From Chaetoderma sp. LZ-2023a (taxonomy: Eukaryota; Mollusca; Caudofoveata; Chaetodermatida; Chaetodermatidae), in assembly GCA_034401795.1 (NCBI GenBank), contig CM067370.1, positions 56,173,380 to 56,237,379 of the forward strand: DNA of 64,000 nucleotides, in the 5' to 3' direction. The translations under genes were made by a program, and so were the position numbers. Below the pieces are notes generated by a model. That model searched no databases. It was not told the origin of the DNA and saw nothing but the letters and a program-made list of their open reading frames with translations. Within the stretch, counting starts at the first letter, position 1, and each line of letters opens with the position of its first letter. This document shows positions 11,715 through 22,920 of this stretch, piece by piece.

Positions 11715-12030
11715 GTGGAGTGGATGAGCACATATACAATTGGCCCTGCCCCCATGGGTGTTTTGGGGGGGGGGGCCAGGTTAAAACCTCAAGAAAATGA
11801 TTGTAATATAAATACTCTGAAACCGCAGAACAGAATTGAACCAAATTTGGTATGTGAGTTACCCATATCTATGTGGCGTGGACGAGCACATTTTCATTTG
11901 ACCCGACCCCCCATGTGGTTGGTGGGGTGTGTGGGGTCAAAAGGTCATGAAATTGATTGTAATGCAACGCATCTGACACTGTTGGATATGAAATTCAACC
12001 AAATTTGGTATGTGAGTTACCCATATGATT
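11715..12030 (+). repeat. Satellite-like tandem repeat, about 150-bp units (2 copies)
   Basis: Two units share AACCAAATTTGGTATGTGAG, TTACCCATAT and a GACGAGCACAT block followed by a G-rich stretch and 'GATTGTAATG'. The same unit occurs in the opposite orientation in the array at 13985-14640. Confidence 0.85.
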
Positions 12031-12044
12031 GCAGAGAGTTCAAG

Positions 12045-12470
<426 letters not shown>

Positions 12471-12590
12471 GTCAACTCTTGATGTATGTTTATCTGAAAT
12501 GTTTGTATCCGGGAGGATAAGCCATATTCTGATGGCTCTTGTTTATACTGTAACCAGGTCAATGATTTCAATGGAAACATTTTAATGAGA

Positions 12591-12872
12591 TTATTATTTT
12601 TTAAGGTTACCATTGGAATGACTGGCTGGATGGATGACCAGTCATTCCAGTGGTAGAAAATACTAGAAATTTTAAAGATAAGTCATCTCTTGCACTGAGG
12701 GTTTGTACGCAGGTATCGAAAATTAAGAAAATGAGGTTATTATTTTTTAAGGTTACCATTGGAATGACTGGCTGGATGACCAGTCATTCCAGTGGTAGAA
12801 AATACTAGAAATTTTAAAGATAAGTCATCTCTTGCCCTGAGGGTTTGTACGCAGGTATCGAAAATTAAGAAA
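12591..12872 (+). repeat. Tandem duplication with internal hairpin (2 x ~140 bp)
   Basis: Units 12591-12730 and 12737-12872 are nearly identical except for one extra GGAT in the first. Each contains a hairpin, GGAATGACTGG...CCAGTCATTCC. Related hairpins occur at about 13175-13215 and 14965-15010, indicating a small palindromic element family. Confidence 0.88.
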
Positions 12873-13439
12873 CCCTTTTCCAGGGTTTGAAAAAGATGGG
12901 AAATTTTGATATTTTGTGTTACTGCTATGGAAATGGTATGGAAAATTATCAGTTGAATTTAGACAGGTGTAATGAAAATATAGTCCATGGAAATGTAATT
13001 ATGTTTAAGTGAGTTAAATTCATTTGAGAACTCCTGGCCGCTGCGATCATGGGAAAATGCAAATACATTGCAAAATCATACTTTGCAGCAACTGACCGAA
13101 ACTAGTATTTAGCGTGCGCATATGTCGCTATGTGTGTGCATATGTGAATGAGAAGACTATTTTTTTTAATTCTTCACCGGAATGACTGACTCATTAACCG
13201 AACCAGTCATTCTAGTGGTAAGTTTTAGAATAAATTTGAGTTTTAAAGGGTGGTGGTTGGGGTGGGCACCGTGAGTATGGTGAAGTACCCATGTCATGCC
13301 CTGGAATGGTAAGTTTTCAAAGACTATCATCTCTAGGTCTGCGAGTGGACAAGAATTTTCTTGAATAAATTTTAGGGTTAAAGCGGGGATGGGTGGTGTG
13401 AGATGTGAAGGATTGCTCAACTAGGTAAGACACAACAAT

Positions 13440-13478
13440 GTAAGATGTTAAAATTTGTGTGTGTGTGTGTGTGTGTTA
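13440..13478. repeat. Short (GT)n microsatellite
   Basis: About 20 bp of GT repeat near 13456-13476. The surrounding 12873-13780 interval holds only diffuse repeats and no gene I can support. Confidence 0.6.
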
Positions 13479-13790
13479 GAATATTCATAAATATTGTGTC
13501 ATTAGTCAATTAGTAATAGTGGGTCTGGAATTTTGAAATATTAGTCTGGAAAAAGTTGTGAATTTTATTTTGTCTAAGGTGTATGAACCCTGTGCCCTAC
13601 AAAATTAGTTGAATGTATTTTCGTCAAAATCATGCGTTTTGTTGCTTTCTTAATCACTACTGAACTACTGAATGGCTTCCCAAACTACAGAAAATCTGCT
13701 ACTGAAAGTGTTTGTGCAACTACTGAAAAACATGTTTTTTCTAACCGAATCTACTGACTACTTGAACTGGGGTAGGCAGGTCTGCCAAAT

Positions 13791-13984
13791 AGGCTTGCAC
13801 GATATTTAATATTGCCCTATATGTTATCGTGATATATCATGGTGAAAAAAATCGTGATATTTCGATATATTATATCTAGGCTATTTTATGGTATGAATTA
13901 GGCTTGCATAATTATTCGATTAATTGCAATTATTCTTTAAAATATAATCATGGATGATTACATGACGCGCCATCGCAAATCCCC
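13791..13984 (+). mobile_element. Terminal pieces of hAT-like elements
   Basis: TAGGCTTGCACGATATTTAA at 13791 and TAGGCTTGCATAATTATTCG at 13912 are two left ends in the same orientation. The second continues like the sequence at 52552. No opposite ends are visible, so these are truncated copies. Confidence 0.55.
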
Positions 13985-14640
13985 ATGTTCCCCGCTTTGA
14001 TCTTTTGACCCCACCCCACAACCCACCTCCGGGGTCGGAGCCGAATGAAAATGTCTTTCTGCACTCCACAATCATATGGGTAACTCACATACCAAATTTG
14101 GTTGAATTTTGTCCAACAGTGTCAGAGGAGTTGCATTACAATCAAGTTCAGGACCTTTTGACCCCATGCCCCACCCCCTGGGGGTTGGGGCCAAATGTAA
14201 ATGTCCTTCTGCACTCCACTCTCATATTGGTAACTCACATACTAAATTTGGTTGAATTTCGTCCAACAATGTCAGAGGAGTTGCATTACAATCAAGTTCA
14301 GGACCTTTTGACATGTGGACCACACCCCGACCCACCTCTGGGTGTGGGAGCCAAATCTAAATGTGCTCATGCACTCCACATTGATATATTGATATGGGTA
14401 ACTCACCAAATTTTGTTGATTTCTGTGCAACGGTTTCAGAGGAGATGTGTTACAATCAATTTCCGCAGGTAAAAATTTGACCATTTGACCCCTCCCACAC
14501 ACCCTGGGGGTGGAGCCAAATGTAAATGGCCTCTTGCACTCCGCAATCATATGTGTAATCACGTCTCAAATTTGGTTGAGTTCTGTCTAAAGGTTTCAGA
14601 GGAGTTGCCTGATTTGACCTTTTGACCCCTGGCCCGCCCC
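13985..14640 (-). repeat. Satellite-like tandem array, inverted relative to 11715-12030 (about 4-5 units of ~145 bp)
   Basis: Repeated blocks TGGGTAACTCACATACCAAA, TTGGTTGAATTT, GTCAGAGGAGTTGCATTACA and CTTTTGACCCC recur with a period of about 145 bp. They are the reverse complement of the units at 11715-12030. The two arrays therefore flank the 12.0-14.0 kb interval head to head. Frames across it are spurious. Confidence 0.87.
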
Positions 14641-14708
14641 CTTATGATAAATGTATTAAAATATATAAATCTTGCATCATTTGATCTGCATAACGTTGTG
14701 TATTCCAG

Positions 14709-14817
14709 AGGTGCGTGGAAAAAAGAAGTATGAGAAAGTACTACGACAGGTGCTGTATACACGCAGAACATTGGCGGGTCCGGAACCAGAGAGACATCGA
14801 TCAGAATGGAGCAACTG
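14709..14817 (+). CDS. MRPL44: MRPL44 coding exon (N-terminal region, after the presequence)
   Basis: Mitochondrial large-ribosomal-subunit protein L44 is an RNase III-like protein of the mitoribosome in the mitochondrial matrix. The exon follows a TATTCCAG acceptor and ends before a GTCAGA donor. It reads, after a split codon, 'VRGKKKYEKVLRQVLYTRR' then 'TLAGPEPERHRSEWSN', with TG left over. The TG joins the first G of the exon at 47639 to give Trp, then 'NYDAEIYAFG'. 'VRG.KK' followed by a basic helix and '..NW.Y.AEI.AFG' is the order seen in animal L44 proteins. Splice phases agree exactly. It lies 32.8 kb upstream of the next exon. The exon carrying the start codon was not found. Its strand matches all other exons. 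This is the weakest of the four exons in conservation, but the phase and order make it convincing. Confidence 0.82.
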
Positions 14818-14924
14818 GTCAGAATTTTATTTCATTTCATTAAACCAGGTGGACTGACGTAGCCATTTAACCCTTTCATGATGAAGGCAGGCAAAACCAA
14901 TCTTTGTGGTGGTCTTGAGGAATG

Positions 14925-15080
14925 TCCATTTGCAGGCCAACTGAAGACTATTTTTGAAAATTTTCACTGAAATGATGGGCTCTATAATCGAGCCACCCAT
15001 TCCAGTGGTACATATTTAAAAAAAATAGTCTTCTTGGCATGCAAACGGACATCCAATAAGCGAATGTTCTTTACTAAATT
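14925..15080. repeat. Palindromic element around a GAAGACTATT hairpin
   Basis: GAAGACTATTTTTGAAAATT at 14943 is mirrored by AAAAAAAATAGTCTTC at 15029-15044, with an inner ATGGGCTC/GAGCCACCCAT stem. The flanks repeat TGTCCATTTGCA / TGCAAACGGACAT. Similar blocks are at 8850-9080. Confidence 0.75.
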
Positions 15081-15149
15081 TTGTCATTAAAGGGTTAAAC
15101 AAATGTATTTCATCTCCATGTATGTCTTATTTCAGCAAGTTATACAATG

Positions 15150-15364
15150 TACCTTTCCAGTTTTAGCTATGCCCTTCCCATTTCTAGCTAAGCTCCACCC
15201 ACACTTAGTCCGTGTTGGGACTTGGGATCGCTCGATCTCTGAACTCCCTGACTATTTCCAGAAAACCATACAGGTAAGCTGTTAAATATTTTGAAACTAA
15301 TTTGACTGGGCGCTCTTATGCCAGCAACAGTGTCCAGTCAAATTAGTTTCAAAATATTTAACAG
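15150..15364 (+). repeat. Dispersed repeat with a perfect terminal palindrome (15279-15364)
   Basis: The palindrome begins CTGTTAAATATTTTGAAACT and ends with its exact reverse complement. The preceding sequence CCCATTTCTAGCTAAGCTCC ... GTGTTGGGA ... GATCG recurs in reverse orientation at 63848-64000. This shows that the open stretch here, which has a TTTCAG before it and a GTAAGC after it, is repeat sequence and not an exon. Confidence 0.85.
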
Positions 15365-16249
15365 AATGTTTATTAAATGATAAAGACATACCATTCGTAC
15401 AACGTGTCAGACTATTAGGCGTTAAAGACAAACTATATCAAGTCATGATTATGATGTCATCTTACACGTCACCAGGGTTTATCATAAGGGCCCTTTTGAG
15501 GGTTTAGACCCCCAAAATGTAACCGGGGACCCCCCACAGTTGTGGTAGTGTGTTCCTTAGGAACCCTGAAAATCTTGCATGATTGTTAAATATTAATTAG
15601 ATTTATAGGCATTTGCACAAAGACACCCACAAAATGTAGCATTGGACCCCATAATTCATAGCTGTGCACCCATGATACTCTCAGTTTGCGACCCCCAGAT
15701 TTCAGGTTGGGACCCCTAGATTTGGAGGTGTGGGGTCCCTGGGACCTCCGAAATTGAGATGCCATGAGAAACACTGCACATCACGTAGTGGATTATGACA
15801 TCATATGACGGATGGATAAACTTGGAAAGGTCCATTACATCACTGGTCGATGCAATATATTCATGCATCCTGTGCTGTGATGTTTCCTATGTTAACGTGT
15901 TCCAGCTTGCCTTATAGCTCTGTAAGGAACTTATAGTAACCTAACCATTAGAAAGCTCATTGATGGCTGTACTAAAGTCAACAGATAATGTAACCCATTA
16001 TGGGTTTCCTAAAACTTAATTAAAGCAACCTAATAGAGGCCCATTTCATAAAATTTGGTAGAAATGTTCCTTTAGGCAATATGCATTTGGGCTATGAATA
16101 TGAAGTGGGAATGCCCTCAAATAACAGAGTTTTACCACACCACCAAAATCTATACCATTCAATCACTACTTCCTATATCCAACCCACCATAATTTAACCC
16201 TAGAAAAACAAGGACAAATTTGTGTCGATCCGTTTTTCAGTTGGGCCAC

Positions 16250-16730
16250 TCCGGTCAAAAGTGTCTATTTTGGAAACAATGTTGCTGAAAGCTTTTGCTG
16301 TTGTGTTTTAGTTTTTTACCCTAAAATTTACATATGCCTTGGAGACCCCGCAGACACACATCAACCCATGTCCGGAAAAGATTAGAGTTATTGAAAATGC
16401 TTAAAGAATGTCTATTTTGAAAACAATGTTACTGAAAGCTGTTGCTGTTGTGTTTTAGCTGTTGGCCACAAAATGGATGTATATGTTTGGGACTACATGG
16501 GCAAGCTTCCACCTAAGTTTGGAGAAGATTGCACCAGTAGAACCAGAGTTATTGAAGAATGTGTAAAAATGTATATATTGAAAACTGTTGCTAAAACCTG
16601 TTCCCATTGCGTTTTCAACCCGAAAATTGGAATATTTGCTCAGGAACCCACAGGCATACTTCCGTCCAAATTAGAGATATTTCCTCCAGTAGAATCAGAG
16701 ATATTAAAAAATGTATTTTTCTAAAAGAAC
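16250..16730 (+). repeat. Degenerate tandem repeat, ~145-160 bp, three or more units
   Basis: TGTCTATTTTGGAAACAATG at 16262, TGTCTATTTTGAAAACAATG at 16406 and a weaker version near 16570 are each followed by TTGCTGAAAGC and TGCTGTTGTGTTTTAG. No coding meaning is evident. The stretch 15365-16249 is AT-rich with no gene. Confidence 0.78.
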
Positions 16731-16737
16731 AAGAAAA

Positions 16738-16800
16738 AGAAGTACTCCATGCTCATATATGCCCTTGCGTCTAGAGACGCAGGTAAAAATATAACCTATC
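16738..16800 (+). repeat. Short repeat with CGTCTAGAGACG hairpin, second copy at 37860-37915
   Basis: AGTACTCCATGCTC...GCGTCTAGAGACGCAGGTAA here matches AGAACTCCATGCTC...TGTCTCTAGCGACGCATGTAA at 37860-37915. It is probably the end of a small mobile element. From 16801 to 17239 there is no recognisable feature. Confidence 0.55.
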
Positions 16801-17239
16801 CTTTGACCCTCATTATCCAGTAACAATAACTCCTTTATCCTATTCTAGGATTCTTACTAAGTTATAAGTATTTCTTGTTATTTTGTATTTTTACTTCATA
16901 TTTTTTATGCTGTAGCTTGTGTTATCTGTTTGCGAGATCTTCGTTATTTCTGAGATTTCTCATTCTGAAACTCCTATCATGGGATTTAGTTCATTGTAAT
17001 TTTGTTTTGAAAATATTTCAAGCCTGCTTTTACTCCCTTTATCGCAGAGGAGGCTAAGAGTAACATAGAATCACTTTCAAATTTTTCTGCTAACAGAAAG
17101 GTTTGTTTTGCATTGGTCAAGTTTTTTGTGTGCTTACTATCTGTGTCGGATATCTATTTAAGAGAATTTCTTCTTAAGTCATGCCTGCAATGAAGTCTCT
17201 GTTATCTAAGTTACGTGGTATAGTAACTTTATGGTTTTA

Positions 17240-19875
17240 TTGTCTCTCCTGCAAAGCAGGATCGAGACATAGGTATCACTTTTCCGGCGGTGCCGTAAAC
17301 TTTTAAGTTAAGTTTATATCTCAGCAATGCCTGCTCCAATTGGAACCAAACTTGGGTGCATGGTAATATACATCAAAAGGAAGCAGCCTGCCTATAAAAA
17401 GGCCATGAGGTCAAGGTTACAGGGGTCAAAGATTACAGTATAATCTTTGTTAATATTTTACGTTCAGTTTTTGCGTTAAACAAAAGTTATTGCCTTACAT
17501 CTTGGCAATGCTTGATCCAATTGGAAGCAAACTTGGGTACATGGTGATATGCATCAAAAGGAAGCAGCATGCTGATGCAGACATCATGCGGTCAAGGTTA
17601 TGGGGGTCAGAGGTCGCAGTATAATCTTTGTTACTATTTTACGTTAAGTTTTTGCATTAAACAAAAGTTATTGCCTTATGTCTCGGCAATGCCTGATCCA
17701 ATTGGAACCAAACTTGGGTACATGGTGATATACATTGAATGGAAGCAGCCCACCAATAAAGCGGTCATGATGTCAAGGTTATGGGGGTCAAAGGTCACAG
17801 TATAATCTTTGTTAATATTTTACGTTAAGTTTTTGCGTTAAACAAAAGTTATTGCCTTAATCTCAACGATGCCGTATCCAATTGGAACCAAACTTGGGTA
17901 CATGGTGATTTACATTTAACAGAAGCAGCATGCTGATGCAGACATCATGAGGTCAAGGTTATGGGGGTCAAAGGTCACAGTATAATCTTTGTTAATATTT
18001 TACGTTAAGTTTACGAAACTTCATAGGGTGGTTGGACTAGGTCTTGGGAAGAAACATCAAAATCGACGATGATCCGAAATCCAAGATGACCAGCAGCCAT
18101 CTTGAAAAATGGTTGCTGGATGATAACTCCGTTACCGTTTGTCGGATCTCATTGAAACGTCATAGGGTGGTGGGACTAGGCCTGGGGAAGAAACCTATTG
18201 AAATCGACGATGATCTGAAATCCAAGATGGCCACCAGACACCAGCGGCCATCTTGAAAATTGGTTTCCGGATGATATCTCCGTTACCTTTTATCGGATCA
18301 TTTTGAAACTTCATGGAGTGTTTGGGCTAGGACTGGGGAAGAAACCCATCAAAATTGACGATGATCCAAAATCCAAGATGGCCGCCAGCCACCGGTAGCC
18401 ATCTTGAAAATTGGTTTCTGGATGATAACTCCGTTACCGTTTATCGGATCGCTTTGAAACTTCATAGAGTGGTTGGACTTTGTCTGCGGAAGAAACCTAT
18501 CGAAATCGATGATGATCCAAAAATCCAAGATGGCCACCAGTGGCCATCTTGAAAATTGGTTTCTAGATGATAACTCCGTTACCGTTTATCAGATCGCTTT
18601 GAACCTTCATAGAGTGGTTGGACTAGGTCTGAGGAAGAAACCTATCGAGATTGACAATGATACGAACTCCAAGATGGCTGCTAGCCACTGGTGGCCATCT
18701 TCAAAATTGGTTTCCAAATGATAACTCCGTTACTGTTTATCGGATCCCTTTGAAATTTCATAGGGTGGTTGGACTATGTGTGGAGAAGAGACCTGTCGAA
18801 ATTGACGATGATCCGAACATAAAAGATGGCTGCCAGCCATGGGCTGTCATCTTGAAAGTTGGTTTCTGGATTTCATTTATTGGATCACTTCCTACGGTCA
18901 TTGGAATATGTATGGTGAAGAAACTTATCAAAATTTACGATAATCCAAAATCTAATATGGCCGCCAGTCAGTGGCAGCCATCTTGAAAATTGGTTTCTGG
19001 ACGATACCTCCTTGACCGTTTAGCGGATCGTTTTGACACTTCATAAGGATTGCTGGTTGGATGGGGCTGAGGAAGAAATAAATATTTACTGATAGCTCTC
19101 ATTCATTGGCTTGTCATCATGGCAGGGTATTATGCACCATTTGCGGAGCTCTTGTTCCACATTAAGTTTTTGCATTTAGCTAAACTTCAGCTTATATTTC
19201 AGGCTTGGTTAAGCCTATTGCAACTAAACTTGGCTACATATGTGGTTCCCTATACTATTAGGAAGCAGCATGATGATAATGAGGTCACATGGTCAAAGGT
19301 CAAGGTCAGTGTGACCTTGATAAAAATTCAATGTTAAGTTTTTGTGTTTAACAAAACTTATTAGCTTATCTGTCAGGATTGGTTAATCCTATTGGAACTA
19401 AACTTGGATACATTGTTACCTATAAGGTTAGGAAGCAGCATGTTGATACTGAAGTCACAACGTCGAAGCTCAAGGTCATTCTTCCCTCTACAAAACTGTA
19501 TTATTCTTCAAAGTTAATATTTTAGGCTTATTTAAGTTATCTGGTTGTATTTTGGGACTGCTTAACCCTAATGGAGCACAACTTTGGTACATGGTTGCTT
19601 ATGCCAAGAGGATACAGGATGGTGACATGGAGATCACCAGGTCAAACATCAAGGCTATTCTAATATTGCTATTTGACCTCTGCTTTTTCAACCGTAAGTT
19701 TTTCCATTCTGCCAATCATTTATATTTCAGGTTCGGTTAATCGTATTGGAATTAAACTTGGATACATGGTTACCTATAATGTTAGGAAGCAGCATGATAA
19801 CAGGGAGGTCATAAGGTCAATGCCACTGTGACAAACATGAGACAGGCGAGACATTTAATTCCGCGGAATTCTTGT
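17240..19875 (+). mobile_element. Helentron-like non-autonomous element, family A copy 1, with minisatellite core
   Basis: Left end TGTCTCTCCTGCAAAGCAGG carries a hairpin. Near the right end GGCGAGACA is the inverted counterpart of TGTCTCGCC, followed by the palindrome AATTCCGCGGAATT and the terminus CTTGT. The core contains about 180-181-bp tandem units (ACTTGGGTACATGG at 17351, 17532, 17713 and 17893) and related units from 19155 on. A second minisatellite family (18010-19154) interrupts the core. No reading frame is present. This architecture, with sub-terminal inverted repeats, a 3' hairpin and variable internal tandem repeats, is that of non-autonomous Helentrons and of the 'pearl' elements of bivalves. 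The assignment is an inference. Confidence 0.72.
18010..19154 (+). mobile_element. Family B minisatellite element (about 150-bp units) nested in family A copy 1
   Basis: ATAACTCCGTTACCGTTTAT recurs at about 18125, 18277, 18427, 18572 and 18724, giving units of 145-152 bp. Each unit also has TTGAAACTTCATAGGGTGG and an AAGATGGC...GCCATCTT stem. The block ends GCGGAGCTCTTGTT at 19154, after which family A sequence resumes. The same repeat and a GGAGCTCTTGTT end occur at 38335-38815. Left boundary is uncertain. Confidence 0.68.
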
Positions 19876-20147
19876 GTGTATTATTTGTACCGTTGTTTCT
19901 TTGTTACCGGTTTTCGTGGTAGTCAACTATGCCTTACCATTTATACACTCATAAACACGCTAAGTGGGATTGCTATAAATATCAATCCTAGGTCAACCCT
20001 TAACATGAAGAATTCTAAGTTTATTTCTAAAAGGTAAACTTTTGCTTGTACAGATCTATGATTTGAATTTACGTTTTCCCGAATTTTCTAGCATGTGTTA
20101 GGCATTTGTTAGAGTTGGCTAGACAGGGGTGTAAAGTTAGATTTTTT

Positions 20148-20275
20148 ATGGTAACCTATAGTAGGTCTCGCAAATGCCCATATGGCAACCTCATGGTAGG
20201 TTAGGCAATAATAAATTTTAGGTAACCCATGGTAACCTTTGGCAACCCATGGCAACCTTTGGTAACCTAATAATA
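20148..20275 (+). repeat. Short tandem repeats of GGTAACC/GGCAACC type
   Basis: Six or more copies of GG(T/C)AACC(C/T)(A/T)TGG occur within about 130 bp. Between 20276 and 22920 I see no gene, only AT-rich sequence with many CpG-containing words. The short open frame at 21065-21256 has no recognisable motif. Confidence 0.65.
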
Positions 20276-22920
20276 TATAGGCTACCCGGTCAGCAGTAAA
20301 TCTGTACTAAATCATGAAATAAAAAATATTTAACTTGAACGCCCAGTACCAGATAGAGAATGATATTGTGCATACGATAATGTGTAATACCGCAGTATTC
20401 TAGTGGCTTATGTCCCAAGAATATGATGATGATGATGAACTTAACGCTTGCCTGGGGGAAAGTGAAAAATGTTGCGGGAAAGCCAATCTCGTATATACAC
20501 GGTATTGAATTGCCCGCCATATCCCTCACTTAAACAAATAAAACTCACCCCAAAATTGATTTCTAAAGTTAGACCCTTTTGGGACAAAGTTGATCCCATG
20601 ACTGTAGGTATAACTGTAGGTCTCCCTTCCCAGTAATTACTTGCTGGTGGAGATAGATACGCTGTCTAGTATATCGGTTGCACTACTTGGCAACTTGTTA
20701 TTTTTGGAAGAAATATTTTTCTAGCGCTATTTCTATCTGTCAATGGGCAGTATATTGCATTATCAGCTCTGGCACAGCTATCCAGTAACGTAAACATTAC
20801 ATTTTTACAGAAAGGCGCGATCCCGGTTACTAATCTCAACAATAAAAATTATGTCACGACTCAGCCTAGAGGGGGTCTGCTAATTCACCAGTAATGAGAA
20901 ATGTCTCGCGCGACCGCACAGTCGTAGTTAATAATGATAGAAAATGCGCAGTCATATTTTATGATTGGCTCGCAGGCCATCAGATGTCATTAGGCATGAA
21001 TGAAAAATTATTATCGTAGTAAAATTTTGATCACGTGACTCATCATTTGTAACGAGTTAATCACATGATTTATTTCAACCAATCTCTGTGCGACTCTTAC
21101 CGATCAACATTGATGGATAATGGCGGAACAAAAAATCTAGTCACTATGCCACTTTTAAACGCAGTAAAGCAATATCTTAGCACCCACTTTGATGGGTTAT
21201 ATGCCCCAATATATTATTACTGGAAGGTTCCGAGAGTAATACCACCCGATATTTAAGTGGTTCATTGCTTTGGAGCGATCGAGAAAACGGGCCTCTATGT
21301 CAGGAAAACCAGTGCGTAGTGACTCTTATTTCCAGTAATTTGCATTTCCAGTAAATTGTCAGTTTAAAGCGTACAAGTTAAGAAGGGTCAAGCTATCTAC
21401 TAAATTTGTTCGAGCTGGTTACGCATTTTAGTTTGGCGGTCTGTATATTTTTACGACACGAATCAATTATTTCACGTAACTATTATGTCTATCATATGAA
21501 AACAATTAATATACTAAGCGTACTTAGTACCGAGAGCCTACTGTGCTGAATCTTTTTATGGCAAACGAAAATAGGTATTTTATGGAGAACAGATATAGGT
21601 CTCCTAAAATCGTATTTGCGTAACCTCCAGGCGAACGCATTCAGTTGTTCGCCACAAATTTACACCCATGGTAGAGATTTCAGAAACTTTATGCTTTATC
21701 ATTTCCTACAGTAATCCGCAAAAATAACTTATGAAAAACTCATTTTTTAATGCGCCAAAAGGAAAACAAGAACGTGCCCACTTTTCAACGCATAGTAAAA
21801 CAAAGTGCTCTATAGAACGCGTTGTCTAGACATTTTCTGAAGGGCCTAAACTCTTGTTTTGATGCATCTAATTTGCCTTGACCCATTAATTTCTGACGAA
21901 CCTACTGAAATCTTTAAACTTGCTAATAATTTTAAATTTAGGAGGAGGTGCTCTATGTTTGACGCGTGTTTTAAAATGATACGCGCTGGAAATACGACGA
22001 CACAAACTATTTATCTTGCGTGTGGTCGTCCTGGCATTTACTACTAGTGAAGAGAGCTCCGTACACGCGTAATTCCTTCTTTTTATAACCTAAACGTAAT
22101 GCATATGCGATATCGCGGTGAGCGCAGTTTTGCTAGTACATAATGCGGTTTAAACGTTAATACCCGATATCGGGGACGTTTGGGAATTCCCCGATGAAGT
22201 GTGATCTCAACCTATATAATTGCTTTCGCAGTTTCTGTTTTATAAACAACCAAAGCACCGGGATGTACCGAATAGCGAGATCGCTAAAGAATTGCGAAAA
22301 TACGGTTTAAAATGTTAATACCATATATTCAGACAAAGGAAATTTCCGGAAAATCAGTAAACAACGAATAAATATGTAAGTTAATAGCGCACTCATAAGC
22401 CTCACATGTTGTTTTATTCCGGGAAAAGTGCTACATGTATTAGAAGCGAATGTATTGGATTGTATATGACTGTGAAGTTTAGTAATAATTTAATATTTAG
22501 TAAAACGTTTTGGATTATTTCTTATATGTGGAGTAGACATAAATAGGCCGTGTAACATTACCATAATTAATACGCGAATGCGAGAACAGTAACGGTCTGA
22601 ATTATAAACTCATCAAGAAAATTTATGCTAGCCACTGAAAATTTAAATGCGCCTAAATAGTTTGAACTGGTTTAGATCTTATTCAAAACAGGTCTCAATG
22701 TCTTTTTTCGACGCATCCACGAGCTAAATGAAATTCTTTGGGCGCTAAATCGTCTTTTCCTAACCCATCAAAATCTTATAACTGACGCAGCGCGGAAACT
22801 GTCCCGGGTTTTTTTTGCGTCTTTTTGGCGCTATGGTCCCGGTTTTTTTTTTTGGTTTTCTAGTAAAGTTATTTTTGCGGTGTACTGTATTTTTTCGTAT
22901 ATAGGATTCTCTGAAATCAG

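Noticed and set aside
13985-14640. 155-codon frame at 14005-14472
   Set aside because: It runs through a tandem satellite array and repeats its own sequence with the array period.
15103-15285. Coding exon between TTTCAG and GTAAGC
   Set aside because: The sequence recurs in reverse at 63848-64000 and ends in a perfect palindrome, so it is a dispersed repeat.
17240-19875. CRISPR-like or ribosomal repeat array
   Set aside because: Units of about 150-180 bp with continuous homology and transposon-like ends, in animal DNA, are a minisatellite inside a mobile element.
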